Part shown: piece after piece, positions 48,393 through 57,351 of the stretch | How positions within the stretch are numbered: the first letter of the stretch is position 1 | How the letters are laid out: the number at the start of each line of letters is the position of its first letter | Notes under the pieces: model-generated | Told to the model about the DNA's origin: nothing | Databases searched by the model: none | The model's input: only the letters and a program-made list of their open reading frames with translations | Position numbers and translations under genes: made by a program | Origin: Acinetobacter brisouii | Lineage (GTDB): Bacteria > Pseudomonadota > Gammaproteobacteria > Pseudomonadales > Moraxellaceae | DNA: 64,000 nt | Reading direction: 5' to 3' | NCBI RefSeq assembly: GCF_008993995.1 | Contig: NZ_BKNN01000003.1 | Span: forward strand, 23,039-87,038

Positions 48393-48590
48393 CCCATCTG
48401 TCTATGTACCTGAGAGCTTCAATATGTAGCAACACTGGTATGGCTACACATTTTCCTCCTTCGGTGAATCACGCAATGCAGGTGATTTCTCTCCAGATTT
48501 TTATTGAGATTACAGTCCTTTTGCCTGAGAGTTTCCGGGGTCGTTGCTCCTTCGGCGAGCCTATGGGTGACTTCTCTCCTGTAATGCGCG
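48393..48590 (-). ncRNA. Tandem glycine riboswitch upstream of gcvH
   Basis: On the minus strand two glycine aptamers follow each other. Aptamer I (about 48511-48590) holds GGAGAGAAGTCACC and CTCTCAGGCAAAAGGAC. Aptamer II (about 48395-48495) has GGAGAGAAATCACC, CACCGAAGGAGG and CTCTCAGGTAC. The core boxes match the family. It should turn on gcvHPT when glycine is high. The expression platform is not visible: no terminator is seen in the 250 nt that follow. Confidence 0.93.
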
Positions 48591-49031
48591 TATTTAAGCA
48601 TAAACAATGCCAAACATTCTATATAGACCTAAGTTATATTTTCGATTTTTTACGCCCAACACATTGCAAATTAAATGATGGTTTACTATTACAGCGCCAT
48701 CTTATTTTTAGTCAGGAAAATGCCAAACCCAATTGATTCGATGTATTTATCCATCATAAACAATCCACCTTGAAGTCTTGAGTTACTTGAATCAATGCTT
48801 CTTGAAATCGCTGGAGCTTTGAGTCCTACAACATAGATGAAACATCTATATGCATCATCTTTGTATCCGTTTACAGCGCTTTTGTTGCATTTTCAGCTAA
48901 TGCTGTTGCTTAAAAAAATAAAAGATTTTATGGTGAAGTGAGTTAGTACTCCATTCTGACAAAAAAGCAAAAACGATATTTCTACAAATACAAATTCAGC
49001 AATAAATGATGACATAAGAGGATGAAATAAC
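48591..49031. other. Divergent intergenic region gcv leader / mechanosensitive channel
   Basis: 440 bp without a supported gene. It must carry the gcv promoter (minus) and the channel promoter (plus). On the minus strand TAGAAT near 48615 could be a -10, with no good -35. The plus strand has AGAGGATGAAATAAC before ATG 49032. I see no repeat or small RNA here. Confidence 0.5.
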
Positions 49032-50594
49032 ATGAATAATCTTTTCACTGGAGGCCCTCAAGGATCGCATCCTGACGCCATATATTACTGGAATCAGTTC
49101 CAACCCATCTTGGCGGTTGTAGTGATTTTACTTCTCGGTTGGGTGATCGCTTTACTGATCGCTGCTGGGGTAAAAAAACTTCTGCATCAGCTCAATACCA
49201 ACCATCACCTTTCTTCCGCAACAACGCGAAATACTGCCACTTTTCCTGATATTGAACAGATTACTTCCAAGATTGTGTTCTGGTTTATCATGATTATTGC
49301 TGTGATTGCAGCGTTGAATGTGCTGAATCTCAACAGTGTGAGTGGGCCATTTAGCAATATGTTGGCTCAGGTCTTGGCATTTATTCCAACTCTACTCGCT
49401 GCAATTGCTGTCGGGTTCATTGCATGGATTTTAGCCAAACTCATTCAAATCGGATTACAACGAATTTTAAACCGTACTCAACTCGATGAAAAACTCAGTA
49501 CGGAAGTGGGCGTTCGCCCGATCAGCAAAAACATTGCTGATATTGTCTATTGGCTGATTTTATTGCTATTCCTGCCCATCGTACTGTCTATTCTCGGTCT
49601 GACTGGTTTACTGCTACCTGTGCAAAATATGGTGAATGAAGTCGTCTTGTTCCTGCCAAATCTGTTTATTGCAGGGGTGATCATCTTTGTCGGTTATATT
49701 TTGGCAAACATCGTGCGTGGCATTGTCGAAGGCTTATTACGCAGTTTAGATGTTCAATCTCAGGTACAAAAGATTGGGCTATTTAAGACAGGGAATCTGC
49801 CGCATCTGCTCGGCTCATTCGTCTTTACACTGATCATTATTACTGCGCTGATCATTGCTTTTGAAGCTTTGGGTATTGAAGCCATTTCACGCCCAGCGAC
49901 AGCCATGCTGTCTGAAATTATGAATGCCATTCCACAGATTATTGCAGCAGGATTGATTCTGGTGATTGCCTATGTCGTGTCACGCTTTGTTGCACGGTTG
50001 GTCAGTGAACTGGTTGCTGGAACGGGTGTCGATGAGGTTCCTGCCAAACTCGATCTGCAACGTTTTTTAGGCACGACTAAAATTTCAGGTGCAGTGGGTA
50101 CACTGATTATATTTTTCACCATGCTGTTTGCCGTTTCTGAAGCAGCGCACCGTTTGGGCTTGGAACAAGTCAGCGGTTTGATCTCGATGTTTATTCATTT
50201 TGGTAGCAATATTCTATTGGGTGCGGTGATTTTGGTGATTGGTTTCTGGCTAGCGAACATCGTTGCCAATGCACTGCAACGTGGAGAACATAACTGTTCC
50301 CACTGGCTAGGCAGTTTAGTCCGCATCCTCATTTTAGGCTTAGTCATCGCCATGGGTTTACGCGCGATGGGTATTGCCGATTCGATTGTCAATTTGGCCT
50401 TTGGTTTGACCTTGGGTTCGGTGGCTGTTGCCTTTGCTTTAGCTTTCGGTCTCGGTGGCCGCCAACCTGCCGAACGACTATTAACAGACTTGCTAGATAA
50501 AACCACACAGCATAGCAACAAGTCTTATCATTCAAATCCTTCTCTTGAAAAAGAAACTGACTCAACGCCACCCGATCATAAAGATGATCTTTGA
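49032..50594 (+). CDS. Mechanosensitive channel-like protein with repeated TM helices
   Basis: 520 aa. Several copies of the conserved TM-helix domain (PF05552) are visible, each ending in A-x-x-V-G-x-I-x-A-x-I-x-x-x-I-x-x-x-L-L or the like, about 10 TM segments in all. Example: F-I-P-T-L-L-A-A-I-A-V-G-F-I-A-W-I-L-A. The C-terminal MscS-like pore helix is replaced by V-A-V-A-F-A-L-A-F-G-L-G-G-R. A charged tail follows. This build resembles Pseudomonas CmpX and related MscS-superfamily proteins. It may help with osmotic or membrane stress. The tail is cytoplasmic by charge. Confidence 0.8.
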   Translation: MNNLFTGGPQGSHPDAIYYWNQFQPILAVVVILLLGWVIALLIAAGVKKLLHQLNTNHHLSSATTRNTATFPDIEQITSKIVFWFIMIIAVIAALNVLNLNSVSGPFSNMLAQVLAFIPTLLAAIAVGFIAWILAKLIQIGLQRILNRTQLDEKLSTEVGVRPISKNIADIVYWLILLLFLPIVLSILGLTGLLLPVQNMVNEVVLFLPNLFIAGVIIFVGYILANIVRGIVEGLLRSLDVQSQVQKIGLFKTGNLPHLLGSFVFTLIIITALIIAFEALGIEAISRPATAMLSEIMNAIPQIIAAGLILVIAYVVSRFVARLVSELVAGTGVDEVPAKLDLQRFLGTTKISGAVGTLIIFFTMLFAVSEAAHRLGLEQVSGLISMFIHFGSNILLGAVILVIGFWLANIVANALQRGEHNCSHWLGSLVRILILGLVIAMGLRAMGIADSIVNLAFGLTLGSVAVAFALAFGLGGRQPAERLLTDLLDKTTQHSNKSYHSNPSLEKETDSTPPDHKDDL

Positions 50595-50614
50595 TCTAAC
50601 TCCAGATCGGCTTG

Positions 50615-50643
50615 AAATGACCACAATGATGTGGTCATTTTTT
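50615..50643 (+). terminator. Terminator of the mechanosensitive channel gene
   Basis: AAATGACCACA and TGTGGTCATTT around ATGA, followed by a T run. Confidence 0.85.
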
Positions 50644-50680
50644 GTCTATTGATCTTCATTTTTTTCAATGCAGATACTCT

Positions 50681-50709
50681 GTGACATGAGTCAAATTAAT
50701 TTTTATGCT
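50681..50709 (+). promoter_or_regulatory. Sigma-70 promoter of dusA
   Basis: GTGACA (50681-50686), a 17-bp spacer and TATGCT (50704-50709). The start of dusA lies about 76 nt downstream. Confidence 0.55.
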
Positions 50710-50785
50710 AATATAGCGCGCTCTTTTTTAGAGCCTGACACACTGTGCAAGTGCTCAACCCATCAAGGTCTTTGGAGTTATTTAA

Positions 50786-51805
50786 ATGACTGATATTTCA
50801 AAAAATTCAAGCAACTTAATAACTCCCCGCATCAGTGTCGCCCCGATGATGGACTGGACGACCAAAGACTACCGCTATTTTGCACGTCTGTTTAACCCAA
50901 ATGTTGTGCTCTACACTGAGATGGTGACCACAGGCGCAATCATTCATGGCGATGCACCACGTCATTTGAATTTCAACCAGCAAGAACACCCGATTGTGCT
51001 GCAACTGGGCGGTTCAGATCCTAAAGACCTAGCAACCTGTAGCAAAATGGCGCAAGACTGGGGTTATGACGAAGTCAACCTGAATATCGGCTGCCCAAGT
51101 GACCGTGTACAGAACAATAAAATCGGGGCATGCCTGATGGCAGAGCCTGAACTGGTCGCTGAATGTATTGCATCTATGCAAAATGCCGTACAAATTCCTG
51201 TACATGTCAAACACCGTATCGGGATTGACGACATGCAGTCTTATGAAGAAATGCTGAACTTTGTCGATACCGTGGCAAAAACAGGCTGTACCCATTTTGT
51301 GGTGCATGCGCGTATTGCGCTACTCAAAGGCTTATCTCCAAAAGAAAACCGTGAAGTTCCACCTTTACGCTACGAAGATGTCTATCGTTTAAAACAAGAT
51401 CGCCCGCATCTGTTTATTGAAATCAATGGTGGCATCAAAACGGCTGCTGAAACTAAACAACATTTGCAACACGTTGATGGTGTAATGATTGGTCGCGAAG
51501 CCTATCACAACCCTTACCTGTTGGCTGAGTTAGGCGAACTATGGAATCTGGAGATGCCTGACCGTTTTGAAATCATGCAACAGATGTTGCCGTATATTGA
51601 GCAGCGTCTAGCTGAAGGTGCGCCATTGTCGATCATCACTCGCCATATCTTAGGTTTATTCCAAAATTTACCAGGCGCACGTAAATGGCGTCAGGCACTC
51701 AGTGGTGGCAATGCCAAAACCTTTGCCGATGTTGAACAAGCGATTGATAATATTCAGGCAGCGATGAAACGTACTGAAGACTATTTACGTGAAGCACAGC
51801 TTTAA
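50786..51805 (+). CDS. dusA: tRNA-dihydrouridine(20/20a) synthase
   Basis: 339 aa, FMN-dependent reductase of U20/U20a. V-A-P-M-M-D-W-T-T starts the flavin fold. The catalytic Cys is in N-L-N-I-G-C-P-S-D-R-V. H-V-K-H-R-I-G-I-D and F-V-V-H-A-R hold FMN and substrate. I-E-I-N-G-G-I-K and G-R-E-A-Y-H-N-P-Y follow. GGAG lies 9 nt before the ATG. The 5' end is intact; no phage has inserted there. Confidence 0.96.
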   Translation: MTDISKNSSNLITPRISVAPMMDWTTKDYRYFARLFNPNVVLYTEMVTTGAIIHGDAPRHLNFNQQEHPIVLQLGGSDPKDLATCSKMAQDWGYDEVNLNIGCPSDRVQNNKIGACLMAEPELVAECIASMQNAVQIPVHVKHRIGIDDMQSYEEMLNFVDTVAKTGCTHFVVHARIALLKGLSPKENREVPPLRYEDVYRLKQDRPHLFIEINGGIKTAAETKQHLQHVDGVMIGREAYHNPYLLAELGELWNLEMPDRFEIMQQMLPYIEQRLAEGAPLSIITRHILGLFQNLPGARKWRQALSGGNAKTFADVEQAIDNIQAAMKRTEDYLREAQL

Positions 51806-51829
51806 AATGTAAAGTGATTTAATCAATCC

Positions 51830-51869
51830 AACCTCTTTCAAAAGCTAATACATGCCCATGAAAGAGGTT
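51830..51869. terminator. Hairpin between dusA and the DUF1295 gene
   Basis: A perfect 11-bp stem, AACCTCTTTCA and TGAAAGAGGTT, with an 18-nt loop. Weak T run. It lies between convergent genes. Confidence 0.5.
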
Positions 51870-51893
51870 CCTAATCTTGCCAATCCACAGACC

Positions 51894-52715
51894 TTAACCC
51901 AAATAAATTTTTAAACGCTTTAACGAATACAGCGGAATAAACGGAATCAGAATCGGGACTTGCTGTACATAGGCTTGAAATTCCGTATTCTCGGCATAGC
52001 GTTGTTCCTGTTTAAACTCCAAACGGCGTGCTGAACCTAGCATAATCAACTCGATACACAACCAGCCAATCAGTGCCAAAAGCAGCGTCGCAACGCCCGA
52101 CATGACTTGCAGCGCACAAATCAGATTGCCTGTCCAAAACAGCATTTCCCCAAAATAATTGGGACAACGACTGAAACGATACAGCCCTTGCTGCATAAAC
52201 TGGTCAGGATTGACCGCCTTAAACGCCGTTTTTTGATCATCCGCCAGCATCTCAATCACCACACCCAGCGCCATAAGGGTCACACCCAAATACTGACTGA
52301 CTTGTGTCGGCTGATGTGCATGTAACACCCATGCCGCAGGTGCTGCCATCGCTACATATAGGACAGCAACGGTCAGCCAAATCACGATCTTCAAGAAGCC
52401 TTGTAAATGCTGACTTCGCTGTTTAGATGCCTGTAATTCTTTGGCATAACTCGGTTTACTTTCGCGAAAAATCAGGTAACTCGCCAGCCGAATTCCATAA
52501 AAAGTCAGTAAACTCAATTGAATCGCACTCAGTACGGTCAGATGATCCCACCAAATTATTTCAAATAAAATCGCCAAGCCTGTCATCGACAGTCCATAGC
52601 CAATACTGATAAACCAGTCTGAACGAATAAATCCTAATGCTGAAATGACAAGGCTTAGCGCCAGTGCCCAACCCATCTGCATTACAGGAAAATCATGAAA
52701 AAATTGTGCGGACAT
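51894..52715 (-). CDS. DUF1295 membrane protein (steroid 5-alpha-reductase-like)
   Basis: 273 aa, six to seven TM helices. The C-terminal half carries the signature of the DUF1295 / isoprenylcysteine-methyltransferase-like group: Q-G-L-Y-R-F-S-R-C-P-N-Y-F-G-E-M-L-F-W (about 184-202), in which R, H or N residues contact cofactor. A downstream W-L-C-I-E-L-I-M-L piece follows. The exact reaction is unknown; several homologues are annotated as dehydrogenase-like. ATG has GGAAAGG before it. Confidence 0.78.
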   Translation of the reverse strand: MSAQFFHDFPVMQMGWALALSLVISALGFIRSDWFISIGYGLSMTGLAILFEIIWWDHLTVLSAIQLSLLTFYGIRLASYLIFRESKPSYAKELQASKQRSQHLQGFLKIVIWLTVAVLYVAMAAPAAWVLHAHQPTQVSQYLGVTLMALGVVIEMLADDQKTAFKAVNPDQFMQQGLYRFSRCPNYFGEMLFWTGNLICALQVMSGVATLLLALIGWLCIELIMLGSARRLEFKQEQRYAENTEFQAYVQQVPILIPFIPLYSLKRLKIYLG

Positions 52716-52730
52716 TGTCCCTTTCCTTGT

Positions 52731-52776
52731 TCAATTTTAGGCTGAGTATGCATGTGCATTATCGAGCTAAAATTGA
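52731..52776. repeat. Nested inverted repeat upstream of the DUF1295 gene
   Basis: TCAATTTTAG and CTAAAATTGA are perfect 10-bp arms. Within the 26-nt gap lies a second dyad (ATGCA-TG-TGCAT). It starts 16 bp before the start codon of the gene at 52715, so it could be an operator or a leader hairpin. Confidence 0.5.
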
Positions 52777-52848
52777 GAAGGATTTTAATTTTTGTAACTT
52801 TTCAACCAATTACATCATCAAGCTGTATATGCACTAAATCGAAATATC

Positions 52849-53451
52849 CTATGCTGTAGCAATCCCATAGATGGCAATACTGATCAGCAACACACCACAG
52901 GTTGCCAAAATTTTGTGATAAATCGAACTTTTAGAAAGCTGATTAAATACATGATAAACAATAGATAATGTTAGAAAATCCAGAATAATCCACGTCACAA
53001 TCAGAATCAGCAAGCTGATATTAATATTGTCATGTACATGAATAAATTGCGGAAAGAAGGATGAAAAAAAGATGATGTCCTTCGGATTGGATAAACCGAC
53101 CATCAAGCCTTTTTTAAAGCCGCCATCGACAGGTTTGAGTTGCTGCATGGTCTCATCCTGACCACGATACAGATCTCTTAAAATCTCATAACCCAAATAG
53201 GCAATATACGCACAGCCCGCAATTTTAATGCTAAAAAAAACCCACGGTTCGATGCTGAGCAACCCTTTTAAAATCAGAACTGATAACGCAATCAAAATCA
53301 GTGATGCAAAGTTTGTCCCGAAAATGGTTCTGAGTGCCGCAGCATAACCGCCTTTTAAACCCGCACTTGCCACCAGCAACATCACAGGACCAGGAATGGC
53401 GATCATCACAATGACCGTTGTGGCATATAAAATCAGTTCAAGAAAATGCAT
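52849..53451 (-). CDS. LysE/RhtB family exporter
   Basis: 200 aa, six TM helices. The N-terminal motif I-A-I-P-G-P-V-M-L-L-V-A-S-A-G-L-K-G-G and G-L-S-N-P-K-D-I-I-F-F (about 119-130) are typical of LysE/RhtB amino-acid exporters. Substrate unknown. The ATG is preceded by AGGAAA. It is followed on the same strand by the DUF1295 gene after 133 bp, without a terminator of note. Confidence 0.88.
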   Translation of the reverse strand: MHFLELILYATTVIVMIAIPGPVMLLVASAGLKGGYAAALRTIFGTNFASLILIALSVLILKGLLSIEPWVFFSIKIAGCAYIAYLGYEILRDLYRGQDETMQQLKPVDGGFKKGLMVGLSNPKDIIFFSSFFPQFIHVHDNINISLLILIVTWIILDFLTLSIVYHVFNQLSKSSIYHKILATCGVLLISIAIYGIATA

Positions 53452-53619
53452 CGAAGTTTTCCTATATTTTTAAAGTGGCTGGGTTTTTGGCTTCTTGAAA
53501 CTCGATATTTTTGATTTTTTAAAGCAGGCTCTAGATGGGAAGAATAGAGCAAAAGATCATCTTGTTTTATATAGCACTGCATACACCACCGACAACGATG
53601 TATGCAAAAAATGTGAAAA

Positions 53620-54390
53620 TTAAACTGATTTTTTACGCAAAGCTTCGAGTTTTTTCAACACTTCAGCCACAGCAATCATGGCGAAACTGGAGGTAACGAC
53701 GACTGCTGAACCATAACCGCCACAACGTAGACCTGCACTTGGGCAAACGTCAGCACTAGAAAACGGATTATCAATCGAATACACACAGGTAATGCCAAAT
53801 TTTTCTTTCGGCTTTTTACAAATGCCTTTACTGCGCAATTGAGCACGTAATTTTGCCAGCATCGGATCTTGTTCAGTTTTGGACAAATCCGCCACACGAA
53901 TTTTCAGCGGATCGAGTTTGCCACCTGCACCACCTGACACAATCAACGGAATCTTGTTAAAACGACAGTGCAACATCAAGGCAAGTTTGGCTTTGACATC
54001 ATCAATACAGTCCAGAATCACATCAGGCGCATCTACCAAAATTTCTTTAACATTTTCAGGGCTGAGATAATCATCAATCACATCAACTTGCATACGTGGA
54101 TTAATCTGACGGCAACGCTCCGCCATGACCTCAACTTTGTCATGCCCAAGTGTCGAGCTCATGGCAGGCAACTGACGATTGATATTCGATGCAGCAACGA
54201 CATCCATATCCACAAGCGTTAATCGTCCAATGCCTGTACGTGCCAAGGCTTCAACCGCCCAACTGCCGACCCCCCCAATGCCGATCACCATAACGTGACT
54301 TTGTTCAAATTGGTTGAAATTCGGCTCACCATAAATTTTGGCAACACCTGCAAAACGGCGGTCATATTCATCATGAGCAAGATCGGTCAT
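53620..54390 (-). CDS. tcdA: tRNA threonylcarbamoyladenosine dehydratase
   Basis: 256 aa, E1-like. TcdA uses ATP to turn t6A into cyclic ct6A. Dinucleotide loop V-I-G-I-G-G-V-G-S-W-A-V-E-A-L-A-R (about 36-52), D-M-D-V-V-A-A-S-N-I-N-R-Q (about 60-72), D-C-I-D-D, and the Cys pairs in G-I-C-K-K-P and S-A-D-V-C-P-S-A-G-L-R-C. The Shine-Dalgarno is weak. A single gene; csdA/csdE are not here. Confidence 0.94.
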   Translation of the reverse strand: MTDLAHDEYDRRFAGVAKIYGEPNFNQFEQSHVMVIGIGGVGSWAVEALARTGIGRLTLVDMDVVAASNINRQLPAMSSTLGHDKVEVMAERCRQINPRMQVDVIDDYLSPENVKEILVDAPDVILDCIDDVKAKLALMLHCRFNKIPLIVSGGAGGKLDPLKIRVADLSKTEQDPMLAKLRAQLRSKGICKKPKEKFGITCVYSIDNPFSSADVCPSAGLRCGGYGSAVVVTSSFAMIAVAEVLKKLEALRKKSV

Positions 54391-54459
54391 AGCGCTAACA
54401 TTTTAGGAATTGAAAGACAGGGCGGCTATTTTACTGTTTTTTTCAACAGAGAGGGAATG

Positions 54460-54492
54460 AAAAAAGCGCCCAGAATGACTCAGCGCTTTTCT
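54460..54492 (-). terminator. Terminator after acnA
   Basis: AAAAGCGC and GCGCTTTT with a 13-nt middle and a T run on the minus strand. It lies 15 bp beyond the acnA stop. Confidence 0.6.
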
Positions 54493-54506
54493 TTATGACT
54501 TTAATC

Positions 54507-57260
54507 TCAGGATGCAATCAAATGACGCAGTACATAATGCAAGATGCCGCCCGCTTTAAAGTATTCCACTTCATTTAAAGTATCAATTCGGCATAACACT
54601 TCAAACTGATCACGCGAACCATCGGGACGTTTCACATGCACCTGTAAACTTTGATGCGGCTGCAAGGTATCAGACAGTCCAGAAATAGACAAAATCTCTT
54701 GCCCTGTCAGATTCAGACTTTGACGGGTTTGCCCACCCACAAACTGCAAGGGCAACACGCCCATTCCCACCAAGTTTGAACGGTGAATCCGCTCAAAACT
54801 TTCTGCAATCACCGCTTTCACACCAAGCAGATTGGTACCTTTAGCTGCCCAATCGCGTGATGAACCTGTGCCATACTCTTTCCCTGCCACAATGACCAGC
54901 GGTGTGTGTGCTTCCTGATAACGCATGGCTGCATCATAAATCGCCAGTTTCTCGCCAGTTGGAATGTAAATGGTATTACCGCCCTCTTCTCCACCCAGCA
55001 TTTCATTTTTAATGCGGATATTGGCAAATGTACCGCGCATCATCACTTCATGGTTACCACGACGTGAGCCATAAGAATTAAAGTCTTTCGGTTCGACGCC
55101 ATTTTCCTGTAAATAACGGCCCGCAGGGCTGTCTTTTTTAATATTTCCCGCAGGTGAAATATGATCCGTCGTGACCGAATCACCCAGTACTGCCAAAATT
55201 CGGGCATTGACAATATTGTCAATCGGAACAGGTGGCTGATCAATCCCTGCAAAAAATGGCGGATGCTGAATATACGTCGAGGTGTCATCCCATGCATAGG
55301 TTTGACTTTCAGGAATCTGAATCGCTTTCCAGCTGGCATCACCGTCAAACACTTGCGCATATTCGCGGTGGAACATGGCAGTGTTCACTTGCTGTAAAGC
55401 GGTTTTAATTTCTTCTGTCGTTGGCCAAATATCTTTGAGATAAATCGGTTTCCCCTGATTGTTGATTGCCAATGGTTCAGTGGTTAAGTCTATACGAATG
55501 GTGCCTGCCAAACCGAAAGCAATCACCAGTGGCGGCGAAGCTAACCAGTTGGTTTTCACCAGTGGATGCACCCGTCCTTCAAAGTTCCGATTCCCCGAGA
55601 GCACCGATGCCACATTCAGATCATGACATTGAATCGTTTCTTCAATCACTTCAGGCAATGGCCCTGAGTTGCCAATACAGGTGGTACAACCATAGCCCAC
55701 TAATTGATAACCTAACTGATTCAAATAGGGAGTGAGTCCTGCCGCTTCCAGATAATCAGTCACTACTTTAGAACCTGGTGCCAAAGAGCTTTTCACCCAT
55801 GGTTTGCGCTGCAAGCCTTGCTCAATGGCTTTTTTCGCAAGCAAGCCCGCTGCCAACATGACACTCGGGTTGGAGGTATTGGTACATGAGGTAATTGCTG
55901 AAATCACCACATCACCATGTTTCAGTTCAAAGTGTTCACCATTCAAAGTACAACTTGGCGCTTCGTTTTGCACAGCGGCAGTTTGTGCGGCAACGGCTGT
56001 ACCACCGCCTTCGTTTTCAAGTTTTTCTTTGTCCTGTTTGGCAGGTTTCATGCTGAGTTCGAGCACTTCATCGAAAGTTTTCGACACATCTGAAAGCAGT
56101 ACCCGATCTTGTGGGCGTTTTGGCCCTGCCAGACTAGCTTCAACACTGGACATGTCCAGACTCAAGCTATCGGTAAACTCAGGTTCATCTCCCGCATAAC
56201 GCCATAAACCCTGTGCCTGACTATACGCTTCAACCAAGGCAATCCGCTCAGGCTTACGCCCTGTCAAACGCAAATATTCCAAAGTCACTTCATCAATCGG
56301 GAAGAAACCACAGGTTGCGCCATATTCAGGCGCCATATTGGCAATAGTGGCTCGATCCGCTAGGGGCAAGTCTGCCAAGCCATCACCATAAAATTCGACA
56401 AATTTTCCGACCACACCTTTTTTACGCAGCATTTGGGTAATGGTCAGTACCAAATCGGTGGCGGTAATGCCTTCACGCAGTTTACCCGTCAGTTTAAAAC
56501 CGATCACTTCAGGAATCAGCATCGAAATTGGCTGTCCAAGCATGGCGGCTTCGGCTTCAATCCCGCCCACGCCCCAACCGAGGACACCTAAACCATTAAT
56601 CATGGTGGTATGTGAGTCAGTACCGACCAAGGTGTCAGGAAAGGCAAAGGTTTTACCTTCATCGTCTGCTGTCCAGACGGCTTGTGCCAGATATTCCAGA
56701 TTGACCTGATGGCAAATCCCTGTGCCAGGCGGCACCACACTAAAGTTGTTAAATGCTGACTGCCCCCAACGCAAGAATTGATAGCGTTCGGCATTACGTT
56801 GCATTTCAATTTCAACATTTTCCTGAAACGCATGACTACTGGCAAAATGATCAACCATCACCGAGTGGTCAATTACCAAATCAACAGGCGACAACGGATT
56901 AATCTTTTCAGGGTCTTTACCTGCTTTGGCCACCGCTGCGCGCATGGCTGCCAAGTCCACCACCGCAGGCACACCTGTGAAATCCTGCATCAAAACCCGT
57001 GCAGGGCGGTACTGGATTTCCTGTTCACTGGTTTTTTGTTTGAGCCAGTCGACAATGGCATGAATATGCGCGGCTGTGACCGTTTGGTTATCTTCAAAGC
57101 GCAGTAGATTTTCCAGCAGCACTTTCAGGGATTTTGGTAGTTTGCTTAAATCACCGAGATGTTCAGCGGCTTTGGCTAAACTAAAATATTGGTAGCTGCA
57201 TTCATCGACTTTGAGCGTTTGTAATGCGTGAAAACTATTGATGTGACTATACTTAGCCAT
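54507..57260 (-). CDS. acnA: Aconitate hydratase A
   Basis: 917 aa, full length. Interconverts citrate and isocitrate through a [4Fe-4S] cluster. D-S-H-T-T-M and G-W-G-V-G-G-I-E-A-E-A are in domain 1. Cluster Cys lie in S-C-T-N-T-S-N-P and Y-G-C-T-T-C-I-G-N-S-G-P-L. The C-terminal swivel domain has G-D-S-V-T-T-D-H-I-S-P-A-G and Y-G-S-R-R-G-N-H. ATG 57260 has GGAGG. The I-x-R-S-N-L-V-G-M-G-V-L-P-L-Q-F ending matches AcnA/IRP1, rather than AcnB. Confidence 0.96.
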   Translation of the reverse strand: MAKYSHINSFHALQTLKVDECSYQYFSLAKAAEHLGDLSKLPKSLKVLLENLLRFEDNQTVTAAHIHAIVDWLKQKTSEQEIQYRPARVLMQDFTGVPAVVDLAAMRAAVAKAGKDPEKINPLSPVDLVIDHSVMVDHFASSHAFQENVEIEMQRNAERYQFLRWGQSAFNNFSVVPPGTGICHQVNLEYLAQAVWTADDEGKTFAFPDTLVGTDSHTTMINGLGVLGWGVGGIEAEAAMLGQPISMLIPEVIGFKLTGKLREGITATDLVLTITQMLRKKGVVGKFVEFYGDGLADLPLADRATIANMAPEYGATCGFFPIDEVTLEYLRLTGRKPERIALVEAYSQAQGLWRYAGDEPEFTDSLSLDMSSVEASLAGPKRPQDRVLLSDVSKTFDEVLELSMKPAKQDKEKLENEGGGTAVAAQTAAVQNEAPSCTLNGEHFELKHGDVVISAITSCTNTSNPSVMLAAGLLAKKAIEQGLQRKPWVKSSLAPGSKVVTDYLEAAGLTPYLNQLGYQLVGYGCTTCIGNSGPLPEVIEETIQCHDLNVASVLSGNRNFEGRVHPLVKTNWLASPPLVIAFGLAGTIRIDLTTEPLAINNQGKPIYLKDIWPTTEEIKTALQQVNTAMFHREYAQVFDGDASWKAIQIPESQTYAWDDTSTYIQHPPFFAGIDQPPVPIDNIVNARILAVLGDSVTTDHISPAGNIKKDSPAGRYLQENGVEPKDFNSYGSRRGNHEVMMRGTFANIRIKNEMLGGEEGGNTIYIPTGEKLAIYDAAMRYQEAHTPLVIVAGKEYGTGSSRDWAAKGTNLLGVKAVIAESFERIHRSNLVGMGVLPLQFVGGQTRQSLNLTGQEILSISGLSDTLQPHQSLQVHVKRPDGSRDQFEVLCRIDTLNEVEYFKAGGILHYVLRHLIAS

Positions 57261-57351
57261 ACGGGTAACCTCCGATTCGGCATTTTATTTTTTGCTGTCC
57301 TTTTCTTTATTTATTGTATGCCGATTTCAGCGTGGAAGTGTTCTATTTTGG

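Noticed and set aside
48389-48736. Open frame across the glycine riboswitch
   Set aside because: The DNA is explained by two RNA aptamers; the translated product is unlike any protein.
50700-51805. dusA as an integration site of a genomic island
   Set aside because: Known for this gene in other strains, but here it is intact and no integrase or direct repeat is seen in front of it.
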